Shown here piece after piece: positions 7,365 to 12,068 of a DNA stretch of 12,068 nucleotides. Positions within the stretch are counted from its first letter, which is position 1; each line of letters starts with the position of its first letter. The translations under genes were made by a program, and so were the position numbers. Origin of the DNA: Dehalococcoidia bacterium (GTDB lineage: Bacteria; Chloroflexota; Dehalococcoidia; UBA6926); NCBI GenBank assembly GCA_030754805.1, contig JASLZO010000021.1, forward strand, positions 1 through 12,068, read 5' to 3'. The notes under the pieces were generated by a model, which saw only the letters and a list, made by a program, of their open reading frames with translations, made no database searches and was not told where the DNA came from.

Positions 7365-8147
7365 TTACTTGATCGTCTGTGCAACCACGCCCGCGATGAT
7401 GGCCAGCCCTATTGATCCAGCGAAGGCCGCGAAATTGATTCGCGAGGCGACTGTAAGGAATCCGCGGATCGTCGCGACACCTATCGCCCCGGCTACGAAC
7501 GCGGATAGGAGTGCTTCAGATGTAATCGTCACCGCTGAGGTGAGTCCGACATAGGCGGCGGCACCTAGACTGACGGGGACGCTCAATACGAAGCTCATGA
7601 CGAGCGCTTCTCGACGTTCGACCCCACGGAGAAGCAACGCAACAACGGTGACGCCCGAACGGCTGACACCGGGCAAGACGGCGGTGCCCTGCGCGATCCC
7701 GATGATCACCGCATCTCGAACGGTCAAGGTTTCCCGCGTCCGCATTCCGGGCCGCGGCCGACGTACCTGGATGGCCGCCGTCGTGAGCATCGCTAGTCCA
7801 ACCACTGCCATCGCGCCGTTGCCCAGCGATACGGAGAGTTCGGCTGCTCCTATCAGCAGAGGCAACCCCACCAGGCCACTGACCAGCGTCGCTATGGCAA
7901 GGAACCTTGCCGTGGGAGTCCCTGGTCCAGACACGTGGGCCCCTCGGATGACCGCGATAAATTCACGACGGAATACGACGGCAGCCGAAACCGCAGTTCC
8001 CAAGTGAAGCCAGAGGGCGAAGGCAAGGGCGTCAGCGAGTGGCCGGTCGAACGCGAAAGAGTCGACGACGGCGACGACGCCTTCTGAACTGACGGGTAGC
8101 CACTCAGTGACCCCCTGAAGTGCACCGAGGGCCAGGGCTTCAAGCAT
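7365..8147 (-). CDS. uppP: UppP/BacA-family polyprenyl-diphosphate phosphatase, divergent active site
   Basis: A 260-residue polytopic membrane protein of the BacA/UppP family, close to the usual 265-275. Members dephosphorylate undecaprenyl diphosphate to recycle the lipid carrier for peptidoglycan and other glycans. Motif 1 (residues 11-23) reads QGVTEWLPVSSEG and motif 2 (159-166) PGVSRSGV. Against E. coli UppP, Glu21, Ser27 and Arg174 have counterparts (E15, S21, R163), but Glu17 is Q11 and His30 is V24. An EWLPxSSEG-type motif resembles the archaeal branch of the family. Several hydrophobic segments are visible, for example 82-105, 112-128, 145-172 and 236-258. The ATG at 8147 has GGAGG nine bases upstream. 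It is the first gene of a minus-strand pair with yvcK. Family is firm; exact substrate and activity are uncertain. Confidence 0.85.
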   Translation of the reverse strand: MLEALALGALQGVTEWLPVSSEGVVAVVDSFAFDRPLADALAFALWLHLGTAVSAAVVFRREFIAVIRGAHVSGPGTPTARFLAIATLVSGLVGLPLLIGAAELSVSLGNGAMAVVGLAMLTTAAIQVRRPRPGMRTRETLTVRDAVIIGIAQGTAVLPGVSRSGVTVVALLLRGVERREALVMSFVLSVPVSLGAAAYVGLTSAVTITSEALLSAFVAGAIGVATIRGFLTVASRINFAAFAGSIGLAIIAGVVAQTIK

Positions 8148-8281
8148 CTATTTGCGCCTCCGGTGGTGGCCACGGGCCTAGCTCGAGTGGTGCCAAAGAC
8201 GAGGTTTCAGTCTTACTGTGGCACAACCAGGATGCGGGATCGTGCGCGGGAGTCGGATCTGCAGGTGCCAGAGGGAAGTCT

Positions 8282-8670
8282 ATGCGCGGAATCACGGGGT
8301 CCGTTGGCGATCGACAGGCGGCCCCGGTTGCCCTGGATGGCCTGAGCGGGCCCGAGTACCGCGGCTACGACATTGAGGGCCTGGCGGTGATGCAACCGTC
8401 GGACGCGTTTGCAACCCATAAACCCTGTCGGTAGGTTGAGAACCCTCCACGAAGAGCTAGAAGGCGGCGTTCCGTCCTGAGGCGCTCGGCCTCGTTCACA
8501 CGGGTGGGGCCACCCACGCGCCGCCAAACGTCCCGAACGCACACCCACGCTGGACTGTTCGGGCCGTGTTGCGGTGGTTGGAGAACGGAAGCGTCGAGAA
8601 CTACTCGACGCTAAAGCCCGACTTCATGGCACGAGGCCACCAGTTCATCTCTCGGACGAACTGCGAAGCG
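8282..8670 (+). pseudogene. glmS: Decayed 5' fragment of glmS (glucosamine-6-phosphate synthase, glutaminase domain)
   Basis: This 390-base stretch keeps the order of GlmS residues 1 to about 130 across several frames. From 8282 the frame reads MRGITGSVGDRQAAPV, then EYRGYDIEGLAV, and stops at a TAG at 8432. The next frame gives VGRLRTLHEELEGGVPS (from 8427), ending in TGA at 8478. A third gives GLVHTGGATHAPPNVPNAHP (8488-8547), matching GlmS GIGHTRWATHG...NAHP. The second frame returns with LDCSGRVAVV (8550-8579), then the third with ENGSVENYSTLKPDFMARGH (from 8581). That makes at least four frameshifts and two stops. The catalytic Cys of MCGI is Arg (CGC). A remnant GAGG site precedes the ATG. 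The isomerase domains are absent. It fills the gap between uppP and the next gene. Known role: glutamine plus fructose-6-phosphate to glucosamine-6-phosphate. Confidence 0.88.
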
Positions 8671-8680
8671 CGGATAGCGC

Positions 8681-9079
8681 CTATGCCTGTTCCGGATGCC
8701 GCTCGTCCCATTCTTCGAAAACTGCTTTGGCGACCCGGAACCCGGCTATGGCCTTGGGATGTCCGCCGTAAGAGGCGACCTGCATGATCGTTTCGATGAT
8801 TTGGTCCTTCGTCACCCCCTGAGTGAGGGCGCCGCGAATATGCAGCCCCAGCGTGTACTCGATTCCAAGTGCGGCGAGCGTGCCGATTACGATTAGCGTG
8901 CGAGTTTGGAGTTCCAGCCTGGGTCTCGACCATAACTCTCCGAAGACGTATTCATCCGCATATCGGAAGAAATCAGGTGCCGCATCCTCGAACCCACTCC
9001 GAATCGTGGGAGCGAATTCTCCGAATATCTCTCCGATACGTTTCTGGCCGCGCGCATATCTCTCATCGGACGTAGTCAT
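8681..9079 (-). CDS. Carboxymuconolactone decarboxylase (CMD)-family protein
   Basis: A 132-residue all-helical CMD-family protein. The signature reads ELQTRTLIVIGTLAALG (56-72), LGLHIRGALTQGVTKDQIIE (77-96) and YGGHPKAIAGFRVAKAVFEE (104-123). It has no cysteine, so the CxxC peroxidase chemistry of AhpD is excluded. It is closer to the PcaC-like branch, in which 4-carboxymuconolactone is decarboxylated in protocatechuate breakdown. No other aromatic-degradation gene is nearby, so the substrate is unknown. The ATG at 9079 follows AGGGGAG at short spacing. The gene stands alone between two plus-strand relics, and its end lies only about ten bases past the last recognisable glmS-like codon. Confidence 0.88.
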   Translation of the reverse strand: MTTSDERYARGQKRIGEIFGEFAPTIRSGFEDAAPDFFRYADEYVFGELWSRPRLELQTRTLIVIGTLAALGIEYTLGLHIRGALTQGVTKDQIIETIMQVASYGGHPKAIAGFRVAKAVFEEWDERHPEQA

Positions 9080-9086
9080 GGCTCCC

Positions 9087-9110
9087 CTAACTCATGTTAG
9101 TGACCTCACT
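9087..9110. promoter_or_regulatory. Paired inverted repeats just upstream of the CMD gene
   Basis: CTAAC-TCAT-GTTAG (9087-9100) overlaps AGTGA-CC-TCACT (9099-9110), 8 to 31 bases before the CMD start. On the mRNA strand the first could form a small hairpin next to the ribosome site; the second looks operator-like. The stems are only five base pairs each. Confidence 0.25.
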
Positions 9111-9183
9111 GACCAATGAGACCGTCGTTCTAAATCCGTGTTGTTGGCTGGTCGGATGCAATGTCTTTACCCCTGACCAACCC

Positions 9184-9588
9184 GTTCACGGGGGTGGGAG
9201 TGCTCCTGGTGGAGCGATGATCGCTGCCGTGCTCGGCGAGTTGCTCAAGCAACCACTGATCGTCGTGGTCATCGAGGTCGGGCCTTGGCAGGCCCGCAGG
9301 AATCGGCGTCATAGAAGGGTCTGAGACAGTGCCGCCCGGCTCGTTGATGTCGAGTTGACGATGCTGCAGGTGTTGCGGGACGGAAGGTTCGAAGGACCGG
9401 TGATGCTGACGAGCGAGACGACCACGGCCGCTCAGAGATTGCAGAACGGCGGGGCGACTTTCGTGTTGCTTCCCTGTGACGCGGCCGGCGAGCGAGCGAC
9501 GGCAGTCATCCACCAAACTCTCCAGGATCTGACGCATCTGGAAGAGGTACGGGCGATCGTCCTCGAGGAGCAGCCAACGGACCCGTAG
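9184..9588 (+). pseudogene. Decayed TrkA-N/RCK-type NAD-binding domain fragment
   Basis: One frame runs through 9184-9588 with a TGA at 9322-9324. Before the stop it reads GGAMIAAVLGELLKQPLIVVVIE, resembling the first Rossmann helix and second strand of an RCK (K+ transport, TrkA-N) domain. After the stop it reads DVELTMLQVLRDGRFEGPVM, then LTSETTTAAQRLQNGGATFV and LLPCDAAGERATAVI, matching the later strands and the GAxxVLLP segment. The part between (third and fourth strands, usually VxGDAxDP...) is missing, so there is both a stop and an internal deletion. No channel or antiporter membrane part is left. TTG at 9355 could start a 77-residue peptide, but nothing supports its use. It ends 18 bases from the convergent ogt gene. 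The assignment is by pattern only. Confidence 0.5.
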
Positions 9589-9606
9589 CGTTGGCGCGAC
9601 GTCCAG

Positions 9607-10215
9607 TCAGCTTGTTGCGCCGACCCCTCTGCGACGACCCAACTCACGCCTGGTGCGACGGAAACCTTTCCGGCGTTCTGTCCGGGTTCGTTGGGCCGCG
9701 GCGTCAGTTCGTCCTTCATGGACGAGGAGAGCAACCTTAATGTCGAGCCCTCCGCCGAACCCGGTGAGCGCTCCGTCGCTCCCGACGACCCTGTGGCAAG
9801 GCACGACGATCGTGAGCGGGTTCGCGCCAACGGCCTGTCCGACGGCTCGCGCGCTGCCGGGTTTCCCGATCGCCTCGGCCACTTCTCCGTACGGCATGAC
9901 TTCGCCTTTCGGTATCTCGCGCAATGCGAGCCAGACCGATCGCTGAAAAGGCGTGCCGTCTTCTATATCCATGATGGGACTGAGGTCGGCGTCCTTGCCT
10001 GCTGAATATGCTATTAACTCGCGGGCCAAGGCATCTAAGCGGGCGTCAGACCCTTCGAGTAGCTCTGTCGCTGAGCTGAACCCTTCGGCGATCTGTTCCC
10101 GAACAGAACCTTCTTCCCGTTCCGGCCCGACAACAGCCTTTACGCCGACCCCAGAGGCGACGAGCCCGAACCATCCAAGGTCCGTGGAAATGGCGCGATA
10201 TCGATCAGCTTTCAA
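9607..10215 (-). CDS. ogt: Methylated-DNA--protein-cysteine S-methyltransferase (Ogt type)
   Basis: A 202-residue suicide repair protein that moves alkyl groups from O6-alkylguanine in DNA to its own cysteine. The C-terminal domain reads GTPFQRSVWLALREIPKGE (87-105), with PYGEVAEAIGKPGSARAVGQ next (arginine finger R123) and VVPCHRVV with acceptor Cys140. GFGGGLDIKVALLVHEG (152-168) ends the core. The N-terminal domain (1-80) is the variable ribonuclease-H-like part. No Ada regulatory domain is present. Residues 169-202 are a basic, Arg-rich tail beyond the normal end. The start is TTG at 10213-10215, supported by GGAGG seven bases upstream (10223-10227), and it overlaps the end of the transglutaminase gene by 11 bases, so the two are probably translationally coupled. 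Confidence 0.95.
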   Translation of the reverse strand: MKADRYRAISTDLGWFGLVASGVGVKAVVGPEREEGSVREQIAEGFSSATELLEGSDARLDALARELIAYSAGKDADLSPIMDIEDGTPFQRSVWLALREIPKGEVMPYGEVAEAIGKPGSARAVGQAVGANPLTIVVPCHRVVGSDGALTGFGGGLDIKVALLVHEGRTDAAAQRTRTERRKGFRRTRRELGRRRGVGATS

Positions 10216-12068
10216 GGACGAACCTCCGAGACCGTCTGAGCCCGATTCGACGTAGCATCATTCGGAGCAAATGTTTCACTACAGTACCCCATTCGCCCGA
10301 GAGGCGGTCGTACGGAGGCATCTCGTCACCCTTCCGTCCGTAGAAGTGCTTGCTATAGGCGCGTGAAACGGTGAGGAATGACTCCGCCCCATCCGGCGCC
10401 GCCAACCCGAGGCGCGCGGTGTACTCAGAGGGAGTTTCAGCGGTGCGGGGCTGCACGCCGCCAAGCCTCCCGAGGCGCACCATACGCGAATAGGCCTGCT
10501 CCGGCGTTCTGGGCCTCGAGATGCCGCGGGTCCAGAGAATCGCGATCCAAAATACGACAGCAACGAAAAGGGTGAGTACCAAGGCTGCCGTGAGTATCCG
10601 AACCAGCGAGGAGGACGTGCTCGACCCGCCGAACGTCTCCTCCAATTCGCTTTCGAACACGAAGTCTTCCAGTGGGTCGACGTTCTCGCCAAGGGTGAAC
10701 TCATCTTCGAATGGGTACGCGAACATGTCGCCGGTGGCTTCGGTGTTGAACTCGGACCGTGGGAACATGAACTCCGCCCCCGTCGGTCCTCCGGGCACGC
10801 GAACGCTTTCCGTCGGAGTGGGTTCGAACGGAACCCAACCGAAGTCCGGGAAGTAGACCTCGGTCCACGCGTGGGCGTCAGACTCACGGACGACATAGGC
10901 ATCCAACTGGTCGTCGTAATCGCCGGTCCCATACCCGATCGCTAAACGCGTCGGAACACCTGCCGCGCGCAAGAGGACCGCCATGGCGGAGCCGAAGTAG
11001 TCGCTGTATCCAGCTTTCTGGACGAAGAGGAAGAATTCGAGAGCATCTCTGCCAGGCGGAGGTGCCTCGATGTCCTGGGAGTAGGTGATGTTGCGCAGAT
11101 ACTCGCGGAGGCGCACCACTTTTTCGAACTGCGAACTGGAGCCGGCCGTTTCAGTTAGTGCGAGAACCTTGACGCGCAACGGCACGTCGTCTGGGAGGTC
11201 GAGATATCTGTCGGTCACCCACCGCGGATAATTGGAGCCCTGATCCTGGAGAAGATCACCGGTGATCCTTGGGAAATAAACCTGAACCGTGTACCTATGG
11301 TTCGGTTGAAGGACGCGTTCACTCTCGAGCTTGACCAACTGCTCGCCGGGGATTCCGCCTCCTTCGATCAGGTAGCGAGTCTCCACCGGCAAGGTGGTTT
11401 TCAGCGTCAGGCCAGCCGTGAATATTGTCGTTGTAGGAGTTTTCGTGTTGATGGTCACGCTGCGAATGCACTCGGGACACAGCACAGATGGGTCCGGACC
11501 GCGGTGCAAATCCTCCAAGGCGCGTGCGTCCTCGACCCGGAGGTCGCCGTTCGCCCATCCCCATGTGTGGTAGGCGTCGTAGGTCCTCGCCCGCCAGTAC
11601 ATGGGCTGATCGGCCTCGACGAGCATCACGATGTCGTCGCTGAGCGAGATATTCCCACGAAACGGCAATTCACCGGTGAACCCGTAAAGTGCAAGGGCCT
11701 TCCGAGCAGGGAGAGACGCGAATATCCGATTCAGAGTGCCTTCGGCGTTGCCAAGTGGGGATCGGAGTTCCGCCCACGCTGCTCTCATAAAACTGGGCCC
11801 CGAGTCGATGGTCGGGACGAGTGCGGTGAGAAGGAATGCGGCGAGGGCGAACCAGAATCCCGCGTGGAGCATATGAAGAGCCATGGTGCGCGTGGTCCGA
11901 GCGCGGGCCGCGGCCCACGTACGGGACCGTTCCAGATGCACTAACCGCACGAGCAAAAGACCGGAGACCAACAGGAACACGAGCAGCCATTTCATGGCCG
12001 ACGGCGGCAGATAAGTGAGGTTTGAAAACAACGCGAAACCCGCGGGCAAAATGGCCCAAACCGATCTC
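10205..12068 (-). CDS. TgpA-like membrane protein with transglutaminase fold, catalytic Cys replaced by Ser; N-terminus outside window
   Basis: The frame stays open to the right edge, so the start lies beyond the window; the TTG at 12049 is probably internal. At least two hydrophobic helices come first (MKWLLVFLLVSGLLLVRLV, and HAGFWFALAAFLLTALVPTI). A long presumed extracytoplasmic part with a transglutaminase-like core follows, then one helix (LTAALVLTLFVAVVFWIAIL). The cytoplasmic tail (EQAYSRMVRLGRLGGVQPR, then SRAYSKHFYG) resembles DUF4129. The core has AGYSDYFGSAMAVLLRAAGV, DAHAWTEVYFP and DFGWVPFEPTP. Families normally have GYC at the nucleophile; here codon 11003-11005 is AGC (Ser). 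His (10871-10873) and Asp (10844-10846) are kept. The layout matches DUF3488/transglutaminase/DUF4129 proteins, often beside MoxR and DUF58 genes, which would lie to the right. The 3' end overlaps ogt. Confidence 0.88.
   Translation of the reverse strand, partial: RSVWAILPAGFALFSNLTYLPPSAMKWLLVFLLVSGLLLVRLVHLERSRTWAAARARTTRTMALHMLHAGFWFALAAFLLTALVPTIDSGPSFMRAAWAELRSPLGNAEGTLNRIFASLPARKALALYGFTGELPFRGNISLSDDIVMLVEADQPMYWRARTYDAYHTWGWANGDLRVEDARALEDLHRGPDPSVLCPECIRSVTINTKTPTTTIFTAGLTLKTTLPVETRYLIEGGGIPGEQLVKLESERVLQPNHRYTVQVYFPRITGDLLQDQGSNYPRWVTDRYLDLPDDVPLRVKVLALTETAGSSSQFEKVVRLREYLRNITYSQDIEAPPPGRDALEFFLFVQKAGYSDYFGSAMAVLLRAAGVPTRLAIGYGTGDYDDQLDAYVVRESDAHAWTEVYFPDFGWVPFEPTPTESVRVPGGPTGAEFMFPRSEFNTEATGDMFAYPFEDEFTLGENVDPLEDFVFESELEETFGGSSTSSSLVRILTAALVLTLFVAVVFWIAILWTRGISRPRTPEQAYSRMVRLGRLGGVQPRTAETPSEYTARLGLAAPDGAESFLTVSRAYSKHFYGRKGDEMPPYDRLSGEWGTVVKHLLRMMLRRIGLRRSRRFVLES

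Noticed and set aside
8120..8434. 104-codon plus-strand ORF as a real small gene
   Set aside because: Its second half is the GlmS N-terminus from 8282. The part before has no ribosome site and overlaps the start of uppP, so it is a fragment of the relic, not a gene.
8213..8548. 111-codon minus-strand open frame opposite the glmS relic
   Set aside because: The plus strand explains this sequence as GlmS in ordered frames; the minus peptide has no recognisable pattern.
9130..9537. 135-codon minus-strand open frame in the CMD-ogt gap
   Set aside because: Low-information peptide with no ribosome site. The plus-strand RCK-like reading is the better explanation.
11297..11944. 215-codon plus-strand open frame
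   Set aside because: Antisense to the transglutaminase-fold gene, whose motifs are unambiguous.
1..12068. Defence system, mobile element, CRISPR or biosynthetic cluster
   Set aside because: No transposase, integrase, nuclease-effector pair, direct repeat array or synthase module was found on either strand; the genes are housekeeping or stand-alone enzymes.

Overview
The window is a GC-rich bacterial chromosome segment dominated by housekeeping, DNA-repair and envelope genes. There is no phage, transposon, CRISPR, rRNA or tRNA signal. Ribosome binding sites are bacterial (GGAGG-type), and ATG, GTG and TTG starts all occur. The lineage is uncertain. The DnaE architecture (intact PHP domain, long linker, short C-terminal domain), an archaeal-looking UppP, a divergent TagI-like protein and a TgpA-like transglutaminase together fit Chloroflexota (Dehalococcoidia/SAR202-like) best. 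Actinobacteriota is the main alternative. This rests on remembered family features, not on a search.

Layout, left to right. (1) Positions 1-3621, minus: dnaE, the replicative DNA polymerase III alpha subunit, nearly complete but cut at its C-terminus by the window edge. A perfect TATAAT lies just upstream, giving an almost leaderless transcript. (2) 3698-4573, minus: an alpha/beta hydrolase. (3) 4661-6200, plus: a shortened TagI-like glycosylase-family protein, a metallo-beta-lactamase-fold protein with an altered metal motif, and a 76-residue two-helix membrane protein overlapping it. (4) 6280-8147, minus: uppP then yvcK (glmR), two genes linked to cell-envelope precursors. (5) 8282-8670, plus: a badly decayed 5' fragment of glmS. 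(6) 8681-9079, minus: a carboxymuconolactone-decarboxylase-family protein. (7) 9184-9588, plus: a decayed TrkA-N/RCK-like NAD-binding fragment. (8) 9607-12068, minus: a TgpA-like membrane transglutaminase-fold protein, open at the right edge, overlapped by an ogt-type DNA alkyltransferase.

The main theme is erosion and active-site substitution. Two plus-strand gene relics sit in the gaps between intact minus-strand genes. Several intact frames also lack residues their families normally need: Cys to Ser in the transglutaminase, Glu to Gln and His to Val in UppP, HxHxDH to DHYGEH in the MBL protein, and two missing segments in the TagI-like protein. In contrast, DnaE keeps all nine PHP metal ligands and is probably a self-proofreading polymerase. 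No clearly new multi-gene system is visible. The most notable items are the glmS relic beside yvcK/uppP and the set of unusual active sites.
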